Of a DNA stretch of 64,000 nucleotides, positions 37,859-46,108 are shown piece after piece. Source of the DNA: Bradyrhizobium sp. BR 10289. GTDB taxonomy: Bacteria > Pseudomonadota > Alphaproteobacteria > Rhizobiales > Xanthobacteraceae. The first letter of the stretch is position 1. Every line of letters starts with the position of its first letter. The notes beneath the pieces were generated by a model, which was given only the letters and a program-made list of their open reading frames with translations, did no database searches and was not told the DNA's origin. The DNA lies in NCBI RefSeq assembly GCF_019455385.1, contig NZ_JACOFR010000004.1, positions 389,645 through 453,644 of the forward strand, read 5' to 3'. The position numbers were made by a program, and so were the translations under genes.

Positions 37859-38034
37859 CGCGCGGTCGTTTCGAAGCCCTCAAGAGAAAAGTTCGAAAAC
37901 AACCCCATGCACAGTAGGGGGCCGTTGAAATCGTTGCGCAACTTTTACGCCCACCTCGATCGCGTCTGGACGACACGGTCGGGGCACCCCTGCCGGCAGG
38001 GAAATTGCAAATTACGGATTTTCGGAAACACCCC

Positions 38035-38095
38035 TTGACCGTCGGGCAAAACACTGGTACAGTGTCATCATCGAGAGTTGTCAGACCCGCGTGGA
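38035..38095 (+). promoter_or_regulatory. Promoter-like intergenic element, copy A
   Basis: TTGACC at 38035-38040 and TACAGT at 38058-38063 are spaced by 17 bases, a good housekeeping-type promoter. The sequence from TTGAC through CGTCGGGCAAAAC, CATCATCGA and the following CCCGC is shared with a second intergenic element at 49231-49292. A terminator-like hairpin begins 22 bases past the -10 box, so any transcript from here could be very short. The surrounding 37859-38178 gap otherwise shows no gene. Confidence 0.5.
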
Positions 38096-38115
38096 GAAAC
38101 CGCTGCGGGTTTTTT
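38085..38115 (+). terminator. Terminator-like hairpin downstream of the DUF1254 gene
   Basis: ACCCGC at 38085-38090 pairs with GCGGGT at 38105-38110 and is followed directly by a run of six T residues (38110-38115). The loop is 14 bases, longer than usual. It could terminate the PBP1A/DUF1214/DUF1254 transcript or the putative short transcript starting from the element at 38035. Confidence 0.5.
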
Positions 38116-38178
38116 GACGCCCGCTGCGGACGTTGAACCTCATGCCTGCAAGACCACCGCGCCACCAGCGATGGCTAC

Positions 38179-39063
38179 TTAGACCGTGGCAGAGGCAAGT
38201 CGCGCGGTCCTGTGCTGTCTCGCCTCAATATCCGGCTGGAGCGGAAAGACTTCATCGACACGAACCTCTTCCGTCACCACGTTGAAGCGCGCAAGCTTAG
38301 TCGGGCCGAACATCGTCGAGATGGCGACGTCGGCGGCATCACGTCCGCGGGCGATCACGATCCGGCCGATACGGGGTTGATTGTGCCGGGCATCGAAACT
38401 GTACCAGCGCCCGCCGAGATAGGCTTCGAACCAGGCGCTGAAATCCATCGGCGCCGGATCGGCGGGAACGCCGATGTCGCCGAGATAGCCGGTGCAATAA
38501 CGCGCGGGAATATTCAAGCAGCGGCAAAGCGACACGGCCAGGTGGGCAAAGTCGCGGCAGACGCCGCGCCGTTCTTCCATCGCCTCGGCCGCCGTCCGAT
38601 CGCTTCGGGCGAACTGATAACCAAATTCGATGCGATCATGGACATAGTCGCAGATCGCCTGCACGCGCTGCCAGCCGCCCTTGATCTGTCCGAAGGTTGC
38701 CCAGGCGAAATCGGACAGCTTCTGTGTATCGCAATAGCGGCTGCCGATCAGGTACATCAAGGCATCATCCGGCAGGTCGTTGAGCGCGACCTGCTTGGCG
38801 GCTGGAGCAAGCTCATCGGGGCGTCCGCTGTCCGCTATGACGAAGTCATTGCGGATTTCGATAACTCCGGCCGGCGCGACCAGACGGGTGCAGACGTTGC
38901 CGAACACGTCAACGTAGTCCTTCGCCGGGACGTCCGGCGTGATGCGGATGACGTGGTCGGTCACAAGATCGGCCTTGCGCGACGGATGAACGCTCAGCAT
39001 CAGCACCATCGGCACCTCTTGCGAGCATTCGAATGCAATGTCGTAACCAGCCCGGATCTTCAC
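38179..39063 (-). CDS. Transglutaminase-like cysteine peptidase-fold protein
   Basis: The 294-residue product starts at GTG 39063 with AAGGAGG five bases upstream. It has the bacterial transglutaminase-like N-terminal domain (about 1-110) and a core with the catalytic cysteine in EERRGVCRDFAHLAVSLCR (near 163-181), histidine in WYSFDARHNQPRIG, and the aspartate just before it. Such proteins are found near circularly permuted ATP-grasp and alpha-E genes in other genomes, but none is here. It diverges from a second transglutaminase-like gene across 160 bp. Confidence 0.92.
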   Translation of the reverse strand: MKIRAGYDIAFECSQEVPMVLMLSVHPSRKADLVTDHVIRITPDVPAKDYVDVFGNVCTRLVAPAGVIEIRNDFVIADSGRPDELAPAAKQVALNDLPDDALMYLIGSRYCDTQKLSDFAWATFGQIKGGWQRVQAICDYVHDRIEFGYQFARSDRTAAEAMEERRGVCRDFAHLAVSLCRCLNIPARYCTGYLGDIGVPADPAPMDFSAWFEAYLGGRWYSFDARHNQPRIGRIVIARGRDAADVAISTMFGPTKLARFNVVTEEVRVDEVFPLQPDIEARQHRTARLASATV

Positions 39064-39226
39064 CGCCGCCTCCTTGTGGTCTCCATTGACCGTGGGCGGG
39101 AAAAGCGTCTTTCATGAGGTTTGTTCCCGCCAGAGGCTGCGGCGGCTGCTGAAATGACAGGCAGACGCCGTCGGCCCGTGTTGTGGAACCTGATCGGGGA
39201 TGGCAACTTGTGACGTGGGCACCACA

Positions 39227-40180
39227 ATGATCATCTTCAGCGTCCACCACAGCACGACCTATCGCTACCGCCGACCGGTGCAGCTGGGGCAGCATCAAAT
39301 GCTGTTTCGCCCGCGCGACAGTTTTGATCAGCGATTGCTCGACTGCACTCTCGTCGTCCGGCCTGAACCGAGCGAGATCCGGTGGATACACGACGTGTTC
39401 GGCAACTGCCTGACACTGGTCGATTTCGCGGCATCCGCCGACATCCTGAAGTTTGAGACAACAATACGTCTCGCACACACACCGGAAAATGCGCCGGACT
39501 TCCGGATCGAGGATTACGCCAAGGAGCACCCTTTCACGTATCACGCCGACGAGTTGCCGGACCTCGAGCCCTACTTGCGCCGCCATTATCCGGACGATCC
39601 CAGCGTCCCCGCCTGGCTGACCAAGTTTGTCGTTCCAGGCGCCTCCCGGCCGACGGGCCACCTGCTCATGACCCTGAACGAGGCCATCGCCGAGGGCTTC
39701 TCCTACCAGCGGCGCCTGATGCGCGGGACGCAGACCCCTGCCGAAACGCTCGCCCTGCAGCGGGGCACTTGCCGCGACTTCGCATTGCTCATGATGGAGG
39801 CGGCGCGCGCGTTGGGCTTCGCCGCGCGCTTCATGACAGGCTACGTCTACGTCCCGGACCGCGACGGCACGGTACGCCTCGGCGGTGGCTCGACGCATGC
39901 GTGGTGTTCGATCTACGTGCCGGGCTCCGGCTGGGTCGAATTCGATCCCACCAACGGCATCGTGGGAAACCGCGACCTGATCAGGGTCGGGGTCGCACGG
40001 ACCCCGACGCAAGCCGTGCCGCTGTCAGGTAGCTACTGGGGCGATGCCGACGATCAGCTCGGCATGGAGGTTACCGTCAACGTCCAAACGGAGGCGGAGC
40101 CGGGGAGCGGCGCCCCGGTGCCATCCGCGCCCACAGCAACGCGAACGGACCCAGCGCGATCCCCGCAGCAAGGACGATGA
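39227..40180 (+). CDS. Transglutaminase-like protein with N-terminal beta domain
   Basis: The product from the ATG at 39227 has 317 residues and starts MIIFSVHHSTTYRYRRPVQLG, typical of the bacterial transglutaminase-like N-terminal domain. The core has the catalytic cysteine in ALQRGTCRDFALLMMEAARA, the histidine in GGGSTHAWCSIYVPG and aspartate in VEFDPTNG. The family may act as peptidase or crosslinking enzyme; activity is unproven. An earlier ATG at 39200 has no well-placed ribosome site. Its 3' end overlaps the broken MFS gene of the opposite strand by about 100 bp. Confidence 0.92.
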   Translation: MIIFSVHHSTTYRYRRPVQLGQHQMLFRPRDSFDQRLLDCTLVVRPEPSEIRWIHDVFGNCLTLVDFAASADILKFETTIRLAHTPENAPDFRIEDYAKEHPFTYHADELPDLEPYLRRHYPDDPSVPAWLTKFVVPGASRPTGHLLMTLNEAIAEGFSYQRRLMRGTQTPAETLALQRGTCRDFALLMMEAARALGFAARFMTGYVYVPDRDGTVRLGGGSTHAWCSIYVPGSGWVEFDPTNGIVGNRDLIRVGVARTPTQAVPLSGSYWGDADDQLGMEVTVNVQTEAEPGSGAPVPSAPTATRTDPARSPQQGR

Positions 40181-41277
40181 AGACCAGCAGCCAGCCGCTT
40201 GCGCTCTGCGGCCCGCCGGCCGCGTCGAGCGCGGCGCCCGTCCCCCAGGCGCCAAGCGCCGACAGGCCGAAGCCGACCGTCGAATGCAGAGCCAGCGTCG
40301 CGCCGCGATGTTCGGAGACAGCCGCCGCCGACATGCCCCGCCGTGAGCGCACCTGAATCGGCCGGGACCGTCAGGCCATAGAAGAGCAGCAACAGCGCGA
40401 GCACCCACGCCGGCGCCGTCGCGTTGAGGCCAATGGCAAGCGCGACCCAGGCCGAGGCGATCATCACGACAGTAATCGCCCGGTGGCGGCCGAATTTCAG
40501 CGCGGCCTCGTTGCCGAGAATGCTCGCCGGCATCGAGATCACCGCGAAGCAGAAGCTGAGCACGACCGGGCTCAACCACGACGGCGCGCCCTGATGCGCG
40601 ATGACGAAGGTCCAGAAGCCGACCAGCCAGGTGCGGATGCCGTAAAGCTCGAAGCAATGCGCGCCGTAGCCAAGGATATATCCGAGCGCCTCCCGGTTGG
40701 CGAAGACAGGCGCAAAGTCGAGCAATCGCCCCGCCTTCGGTGCGGGCCGCCGCGGCTGCATCAGAAGGCATGCGACGACCATCGCGATCGGCCCGAAACC
40801 GGTGACGAGGAATGCGCTTCGCCATCCCCATGTGTCGGCGATGATTTGTGCAACCAGGAACGAGAGGCCGACGCCGACCGAGAAGCTCGACGTGTAAAGC
40901 GTGACGGCGCGCGAGGTGTCGCCGGCAGGGAGCCGGTCCGTCAGCGCCTTCAGGCCGGGCATATAGGCCCCGGCAAATCCGAGTCCCGCGACGCACCAGA
41001 TCGCGGTCGCCGACCAGAATCCTTGCGCGAAGATGCCGAATGCCATGGTCGCAAGGCCGCTGACGATCGAACCCCAGAGCAGGACGAGCCGCGCATCGAT
41101 CCGGTCGGTCAATGTCGTCAGCACCGGCACCGCGAGCATGTAGCCGAACGCATAGCCGCTCGCCATCAACCCGCCTTCGGCGGCCGAGAGGCCCCACGCT
41201 GGCATCAGGTGCTGCGCCAGATTTGCAGACAGCGTCACATGCGGCAGCAGATTGCCGAGCTGGCCGATGCACATCAC
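40077..41277 (-). pseudogene. MFS transporter interrupted by a single-base frameshift
   Basis: One frame encodes an MFS protein from MCIGQLGNLLPHVTL to VPADSGALTAG and then turns into nonsense. A second frame carries on the same protein from MSAAAVSEHRGATLALHS to the end (PAPPPFGR). Joining them needs removal of one base from the C-run at 40336-40339. This is either a real inactivating frameshift or a sequencing error in the homopolymer. The start is unclear: GTG 41277, ATG 41274 or a rare ATT at 41310. It is the last gene of the arsR-flavoprotein-MFS run. About 12 membrane segments would be formed if repaired. Confidence 0.8.
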
Positions 41278-41302
41278 CGCAATGAGGGACCTTCCGTCCA
41301 GC

Positions 41303-42523
41303 TTACGAATTTTGCTCTCCCGCCTGGAGGGACGTCGATGTTGCCTGCTCTGCGCGAAGCAGCAAGAGTGCGAGGAAGGCCGAGAGCGAAACCAGCGCAC
41401 TGATCCACAGCGCATTGCTGCCGATGTGCTCCACCATCAGCCCCAGCGCGAGCGGCGCGGCGGCCCCCGTAACCCTGGACGGCAGCGAGATCATGCCGAC
41501 ACGCCGGCCGAATCCGGTCGGTCCGAACAGCGCCAGCGGGAGCGTCCCGCGGGCAATGGTGATGATACCGTTGCCCGCTCCATACAGCACCGTGAAGGTC
41601 GATGCGAGCATCGGTCCGCCCAACACCAGCGCAACGACACCGATCGGATTCATCAGCATGGCCAGTCTCGCCGAAAGCAACGGATGAAACCGGGCGAGCC
41701 ATCCGGCTTCCAGAAGGCGCGCGCCGACCTGCGCCGGTCCGACCAAGGCTCCCGCGAGCAAGGCCTGCGCCGGCGTCGCGCCGAACGCAACGAGCATGGT
41801 CGGCAGAATGGCCGAGATGCCTGAACTGACGAAGCTTGCCGCCGCAAACATGTAGGCCAGCAGCACCATCGCGAAGCTCTCGCTCTGGCTTCCGGATGGT
41901 CGGCTCGCGCCCGCGCTCGGCCGGGAGTGCGGGTCCAACGGGACAGCGCGCGGCAGCGAAAGATTGAGCGGCAATGCAAGGACGATATGGATCGCCGCCC
42001 ACGCCTGACATGCAGCTCGCCAGCCATATTCCGAAGCAAGCCATGTCGTGAGCGGCCAGCCGAGCGTGCTGGCAAAGCCGGCGATCAGGGTGATACCGGT
42101 GATGGTTCGCCGTGCATTGGTGCCGTAGATGCGAGCGAGCGTGGCGAAAGCCGCCTCGTAGAGACCCATGCCCATGCCGATGCCGAGCAACACCCAGGCA
42201 GCGATCAGCACCGCCACGCCATGGGCGACGGAAAGCAAGAGCAAGCCTGCGACGAAGACGAGGTTCGAGATGGCGAGCAGACTGCGCCCGCCGAACGTAT
42301 CGATGGCATGCCCGACGCGCGGGCCAAGCAGCCCCGAGATGACGAGCGCGCCGGACAACGCCCCGAAAACGTAGGTCGGCGCAAGGCCGAGATCGCGGGC
42401 AATCGGTGCGGCCAGGATGGCAGGCAGATAGTAACTCGACGCCCACGCGACGGTCTGCGCCGAGCCAAGTGCGACGACGACACCAAGCGGACCCGCAGCC
42501 TGGCCCGCGGCAATCCGCGTCAT
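41303..42523 (-). CDS. MFS transporter of the ars-type locus
   Basis: The 406-residue product has 12 predicted membrane segments in two halves of six, with SYYLPAILAAPIARDLG in the first loop, GPRVGHAIDTFGGRSLL (motif A-like) after TM2, and GWPLTTWLASEYGWRAA in the middle. The ATG at 42523 overlaps the TGA of the flavoprotein gene (ATGA), so the two are translationally coupled. Some ars operons carry MFS exporters for arsenicals; that this one exports an arsenic compound is an inference from position only. Confidence 0.9.
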   Translation of the reverse strand: MTRIAAGQAAGPLGVVVALGSAQTVAWASSYYLPAILAAPIARDLGLAPTYVFGALSGALVISGLLGPRVGHAIDTFGGRSLLAISNLVFVAGLLLLSVAHGVAVLIAAWVLLGIGMGMGLYEAAFATLARIYGTNARRTITGITLIAGFASTLGWPLTTWLASEYGWRAACQAWAAIHIVLALPLNLSLPRAVPLDPHSRPSAGASRPSGSQSESFAMVLLAYMFAAASFVSSGISAILPTMLVAFGATPAQALLAGALVGPAQVGARLLEAGWLARFHPLLSARLAMLMNPIGVVALVLGGPMLASTFTVLYGAGNGIITIARGTLPLALFGPTGFGRRVGMISLPSRVTGAAAPLALGLMVEHIGSNALWISALVSLSAFLALLLLRAEQATSTSLQAGEQNS

Positions 42524-43884
42524 GAGCAACCGCACCCTGAGCGACCTGCCGTCTTGGCGGCCTCATCCGCGGCGCAGCAGGCCGAGAGCTCCTGCTTCGC
42601 GGGGCCGCCGCAACATCCCTCTGCGGATCCGGTTTCGACGCCGCCTCGTGTGCACACGCCGGTTTCGGGCAATACGAGCTCGACGCGTGCTGCCGCCTCC
42701 TTGTCGCCCGCGATGTCGGCGACGATCGAGCGAACCTGCTCGTAGCCGGTCATCATCAGGAAGGTCGGCGCACGGCCATAGGACTTCATGCCGGCCAGAT
42801 AAAAGCCGGGCTCGTCATGCGCGAGCTCGCGTGCGCCGTGGGGACGTACGGTCCCGCAGCTGTGCTCGTTGGGATCGATCAGCGGCGCAAGTGCGGCGGG
42901 CGCCTCGATGGCCGGATCGAGCCGCAGACGCAGCTCGGACAGGAACGACAGGTCGGGACGGAAGCCGGTCGACACGACCAGCTCATCCGCAACCACACTC
43001 CGCGCACCGCAACAGGCGCCGGCCGAAATCATGAGACGCCCCTCGGTAACCGACAGATGCGTGACACCAAATCCGCTCTCGACCCTGACCTTCCCGGCCG
43101 CGACGAGGGCGGCGAAGGTGGAGCCCAGCTCGCCGCGCGCAGCGAGCTTGTCGTTGCGGCCGCCGCCAAAAGCCGTTGCGGGATCGCTACCGCGCAACAG
43201 CCAGATCGCCTGCGTGCCGGGCGCCTCGTCCGCGAGTTGCACGAGATCGATCAGCGTGCCGACGGCGGAATGGCCGGCACCGAGCACGGCAACGGTCTTG
43301 CCGGCATATCTGGCGCGATCGGCGCCCCGCACATCCGGCATGCCATAGGCAATGCGGTCGGCGCACTCGCGTTCACCGATTGCGGGCAAGCCGTTGCTGC
43401 CGGCGGGATTGGGCGAGAACCAGGTGCCTGAAACGTCGACGACGGCATCGGCACGCAACATCTCGGGGCCTTTGCCATTCTGATAGCGAATTTCGAAGGG
43501 CGCCTGCTCCCGCCCCCTGGTCTTCGCCTTGTCGAAGCCGGCCCGGCTGATGGCCGTGACGCGGCTGGATGTCCGGATCACCTCGCGGAGCGGCGTGCGC
43601 GTTGCCAGAGGATCGAGATAGCGATCGATCAATTCGCCGCCGGTCGGATAGGACTGAGGATCCGGCGAATTCCATCCCGTCGGCGCAAGCAGGCGCGCTG
43701 CCGCCTTGTCGACGTTGTACTCCCACGGAGAGAAGAGCTGGACATGCCGCCACTGACGAACCGCGTGCGCAGCTTCGGGACCGGCCTCGAGAACGACCGG
43801 CGACATGCCGCGCTCCAGCACATGCGCGGCCGCGGCGAGGCCGACCGGCCCTGCCCCGATGATGGCGACCCTCCTGGTAGTCAT
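42520..43884 (-). CDS. FAD/NAD(P)-dependent oxidoreductase with cysteine-rich tail, ars-associated
   Basis: The 454-residue protein has an N-terminal dinucleotide-binding motif (VAIIGAGPVGLAAAAHVLE), a second one mid-chain (KTVAVLGAGHSAVGTLIDLV near 196) and a final FAD-binding motif (EPGFYLAGMKSYGRAPTFLM). The order resembles flavin monooxygenases and the ArsO-type proteins described in ars clusters. The last 50 residues hold seven cysteines in pairs (EGCCGGP, SACCAAD, GCGCS), suggesting soft-metal or As(III) binding. AGGAG precedes the ATG. It follows the arsR gene and is coupled to the MFS gene. Its substrate is not known. Confidence 0.9.
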   Translation of the reverse strand: MTTRRVAIIGAGPVGLAAAAHVLERGMSPVVLEAGPEAAHAVRQWRHVQLFSPWEYNVDKAAARLLAPTGWNSPDPQSYPTGGELIDRYLDPLATRTPLREVIRTSSRVTAISRAGFDKAKTRGREQAPFEIRYQNGKGPEMLRADAVVDVSGTWFSPNPAGSNGLPAIGERECADRIAYGMPDVRGADRARYAGKTVAVLGAGHSAVGTLIDLVQLADEAPGTQAIWLLRGSDPATAFGGGRNDKLAARGELGSTFAALVAAGKVRVESGFGVTHLSVTEGRLMISAGACCGARSVVADELVVSTGFRPDLSFLSELRLRLDPAIEAPAALAPLIDPNEHSCGTVRPHGARELAHDEPGFYLAGMKSYGRAPTFLMMTGYEQVRSIVADIAGDKEAAARVELVLPETGVCTRGGVETGSAEGCCGGPAKQELSACCAADEAAKTAGRSGCGCS

Positions 43885-43934
43885 TCTACTTCTCCTATAC
43901 TTCTAGAACTATCGAATAATAGTGGACGACAAAC

Positions 43935-44252
43935 TCACGCGGCCGTCTGCGCGGCCTTGCATCCGACTTCGTCCGCACAGCACTCCGCCGCGAGAAAATC
44001 GACCAGCCCCCGCATCGCATCGAAGTTCGCGTGGCAGATCAGGGTGGTGGATTCCCGGACCTGACTGACGAGCCCGACCGCAACCAGGGTCTTGATGTGA
44101 TGCGACAGCGTCGAGGCCGGTATCTTCAGCTTGTCCTGCAGGCGTCCCACAGGCATGCCCGGGTGCCCGGCCCGAACCAAAGCCCGGTAAATCTGGAGAC
44201 GGGTCTGGTTACCCAAGGCTTCCAAACGTGCTGCTGCATCGGCGATCTTCAT
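43935..44252 (-). CDS. arsR: ArsR-family As(III)-type repressor, leftward
   Basis: The 105-residue product has an ArsR winged helix (ARLEALGNQTRLQIYRALV, recognition segment PASTLSHHIKTLVAVGLVSQ). Its C-terminus has Cys91, Cys92 and Cys98 (CC-x5-C), the spacing of the arsenite site in the Acidithiobacillus-type ArsR. It should repress the leftward flavoprotein-MFS operon and perhaps both directions; metalloid binding would release DNA. The ATG at 44252 is chosen because upstream codons lie in the intergenic region. Confidence 0.92.
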   Translation of the reverse strand: MKIADAAARLEALGNQTRLQIYRALVRAGHPGMPVGRLQDKLKIPASTLSHHIKTLVAVGLVSQVRESTTLICHANFDAMRGLVDFLAAECCADEVGCKAAQTAA

Positions 44253-44371
44253 GCCGGCAAAGCTGCGCCCTTTTGCGCCGGATGTCAAACCATATTTCTG
44301 GAATATTCGAAATAAGAAGCCCGAAATCCCGGAAATTGACGCCCTGCCGGTAATTCCATATATCTGGATAT
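44253..44371. promoter_or_regulatory. Divergent ars promoter region
   Basis: The 119 bp between the two arsR genes are AT-rich and hold several palindromic pieces, for instance ATTTC and GAAAT arms at 44294-44298 and 44309-44313 enclosing GAATATTC. Both operon promoters must lie here. The strongest palindrome (44353-44378) extends into the start of the rightward arsR. Confidence 0.65.
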
Positions 44372-44378
44372 ATGGAAT
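44353..44378. promoter_or_regulatory. Perfect 11-bp inverted repeat, probable ArsR operator
   Basis: ATTCCATATAT at 44353-44363 and ATATATGGAAT at 44368-44378 are exact reverse complements around CTGG. The right arm covers the ATG (44372-44374) of the rightward arsR. An operator here would block transcription or ribosome access of arsR-aqpS-arsC. Size and AT-richness fit known ArsR operators; the binding is inferred. Confidence 0.7.
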
Positions 44379-44731
44379 CAGAAGAAGCCGTCCTGGCTCT
44401 TGCCGCGCTGTCCCAATCGACTCGTCTGGAGGCCTTCCGGGCACTAGTCAGACACGAGCCCAACGGCCTTGCCGCCGGCGACCTCGCCCGCCTGCTCGAG
44501 GTGCCCCAGAACACCCTCTCGGCGCATCTGACGATCCTGAGCCGCGCGCGCCTGGTATCCTCCGAGCGGCACAGCCGCTCGATCGTCTACCGCGCCAACC
44601 TCGGCGAATTTCGAGATGTAGCCGTTTTCCTGCTTCGCGATTGCTGCGGCGGCCGGCCGGAGGTGTGCGAGCCCGTCGTCGAGACCCTGCAATCCTGCTG
44701 CGCACCCAAACGGAAGGAGCGAGCGCGCTGA
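44372..44731 (+). CDS. arsR: ArsR-family repressor, rightward, with extra cysteine pairs
   Basis: The 119-residue product has the winged helix (LAALSQSTRLEAFRALV, recognition segment PQNTLSAHLTILSRARLVSS) and a C-terminus with Cys91, Cys92, Cys99 and Cys109-Cys110. The CC-x6-C arrangement and following pair would bind As(III) or Sb(III). Its stop overlaps the aqpS start (TGATG), so it is first in arsR-aqpS-arsC. Its spacing differs from that of the leftward ArsR, so the two may have distinct affinities (inference). Confidence 0.93.
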   Translation: MESEEAVLALAALSQSTRLEAFRALVRHEPNGLAAGDLARLLEVPQNTLSAHLTILSRARLVSSERHSRSIVYRANLGEFRDVAVFLLRDCCGGRPEVCEPVVETLQSCCAPKRKERAR

Positions 44732-45432
44732 TGCAGACATACGACCTTTCGCGGCGCCTTGCGGCCGAAGCACTCGGCACCGGTATTCTCGTTGCGACGG
44801 TGGTCGGCTCCGGGATCATGGCGGAGACGCTGACGAAGGATGTCGCCCTTGCGCTTCTCTGCAACACGCTGCCAACCGGGGCGATCCTGGTCGTGCTGAT
44901 CACTGTGCTCGGTCCAATCTCCGGTGCACACTTCAATCCCGCGGCCACGCTGGTGTTCACCGGCAAGCGCGAGTTGCCCGTGAACGAAGCCGTGCTTTAT
45001 GTGGTCGCGCAGATCGCCGGCGGCATCGCGGGAACGATGGCGGCACATCTGATGTTCGGACTACCCCTGCTCGACCTCTCGACCAAGATTCGAACGGGAG
45101 GGCCGCAATGGTTTGCAGAAGCTGTCGCGGCATTCGGACTGGTCGCGACGATTTTGGCCGGTGTTCGTTTTCAGCGAACCGCCGTCCCGTGGCTAGTGGG
45201 CCTCTACATCACGGCGGCCTACTGGTTCACGGCCTCGACATCGTTTGCCAATCCGGCCGTGGCGATCGCGCGATCGGTGACCAACACATTCTCGGGCATT
45301 CGCCCCATCGACCTGCCCGGCTTCATCCTTGCAGAGCTCTGCGGAGCATTCGCCGGCATGTTGTTGATGAATTGGCTGCTCGGACATTCCAATGCGCGCG
45401 GCCCTGTCCCTATGGCGGAGACGACCCGATGA
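44731..45432 (+). CDS. aqpS: Aquaglyceroporin, AqpS-like (MIP family) for arsenite passage
   Basis: The 233-residue product is a MIP channel with six membrane segments and two asparagine boxes: SGAHFNPAATL (first NPA) and ANPAVAIARS (second NPA-type). In Sinorhizobium an aquaglyceroporin takes the place of an ArsB pump in an arsR-aqpS-arsC operon, letting As(III) made by ArsC leave the cell down its gradient. The same order is seen here, which supports the assignment. It overlaps arsR by one base and arsC by four. Confidence 0.93.
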   Translation: MQTYDLSRRLAAEALGTGILVATVVGSGIMAETLTKDVALALLCNTLPTGAILVVLITVLGPISGAHFNPAATLVFTGKRELPVNEAVLYVVAQIAGGIAGTMAAHLMFGLPLLDLSTKIRTGGPQWFAEAVAAFGLVATILAGVRFQRTAVPWLVGLYITAAYWFTASTSFANPAVAIARSVTNTFSGIRPIDLPGFILAELCGAFAGMLLMNWLLGHSNARGPVPMAETTR

Positions 45433-45851
45433 GCGTCACGATCTACCACAACCCCGACTGCGGCACCTCGCGCAATACGCTGGCGATGATCCGGCAGAGC
45501 GGCGTCGAGCCTGTTGTCATCGAGTATTTGAAAACGCCGCCGTCCCGCGAAACGCTCAAGCGATTGATCGCGGAGATGGGAATAACCGTCCGCGCGCTGC
45601 TGCGCGAGAAGGGAACGCCCTACAAGGAGCTCGGCCTCGCCGATCCCAAATGGTCCGATGACGAGCTGGTGGACCAGATGCTTGCGCATCCCATCCTGAT
45701 CAACCGCCCGATCGTGGTGACGCCAAAGGGCACACGATTGTGCCGGCCCTCGGAAGCCGTCATCGACCTCCTGGACAACCCTGTCGGCCGGTTCGTGAAG
45801 GAGGATGGCGAGGTGGTCGAGGCCCCGGCACCCGGACCTCGCCTTCCCTAG
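45429..45851 (+). CDS. arsC: Arsenate reductase ArsC, glutaredoxin-coupled type
   Basis: The 140-residue product starts MSVTIYHNPDCGTSRNTLAMI, with catalytic Cys11 in the glutaredoxin-like N-terminus. The conserved arginines are in HPILINRPIVV and RLCRPSE. It reduces arsenate to arsenite using glutathione and glutaredoxin. Its ATG overlaps the aqpS stop (ATGA), so the two are coupled. Length is normal for the E. coli R773-type family. Confidence 0.95.
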   Translation: MSVTIYHNPDCGTSRNTLAMIRQSGVEPVVIEYLKTPPSRETLKRLIAEMGITVRALLREKGTPYKELGLADPKWSDDELVDQMLAHPILINRPIVVTPKGTRLCRPSEAVIDLLDNPVGRFVKEDGEVVEAPAPGPRLP

Positions 45852-45886
45852 CCAGAGATGGAGATGGCGGGAAGCCCGCACGCGGC

Positions 45887-46020
45887 CATCCTTCGTGACG
45901 CCCGCCTCCGGCGGGCCCTCAGGATGAGGACGGAGTATGTCGCCACAATCTTAAACAGGCAAAGCTGTTGCTTAGCCTCATCCTGAGGAGACCGCGCAGC
46001 GGTCGTCTCGAAGGACGAGG
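45887..46020. repeat. Inverted pair of dispersed ~45-bp Bradyrhizobium-type repeats
   Basis: A unit reading CATCCTTCGTGACGCCCGCC to CAGGATGAGG at 45887-45930 faces a similar unit from CCTCATCCTGAGG to GAAGGACGAGG at 45976-46020 in the opposite orientation. Each is itself partly palindromic with a variable GC-rich centre. It lies between the end of arsC and the convergent GlcG-like gene; no gene is seen in 45852-46108. Confidence 0.75.
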
Positions 46021-46108
46021 CGCTCGCTCAGGACCCGCCAAGCCCAGATGCGATTCCCCTGCGTCGGTCAGGCACCGCGATCGTCGTGCGAGGGCGGCGC
46101 CTCGCCCC

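Noticed and set aside
40025..41272. A 415-codon frame in the MFS region reading a third frame
   Set aside because: Arg/Ala-rich translation with no membrane segments, whereas the other two frames join into a normal MFS protein.
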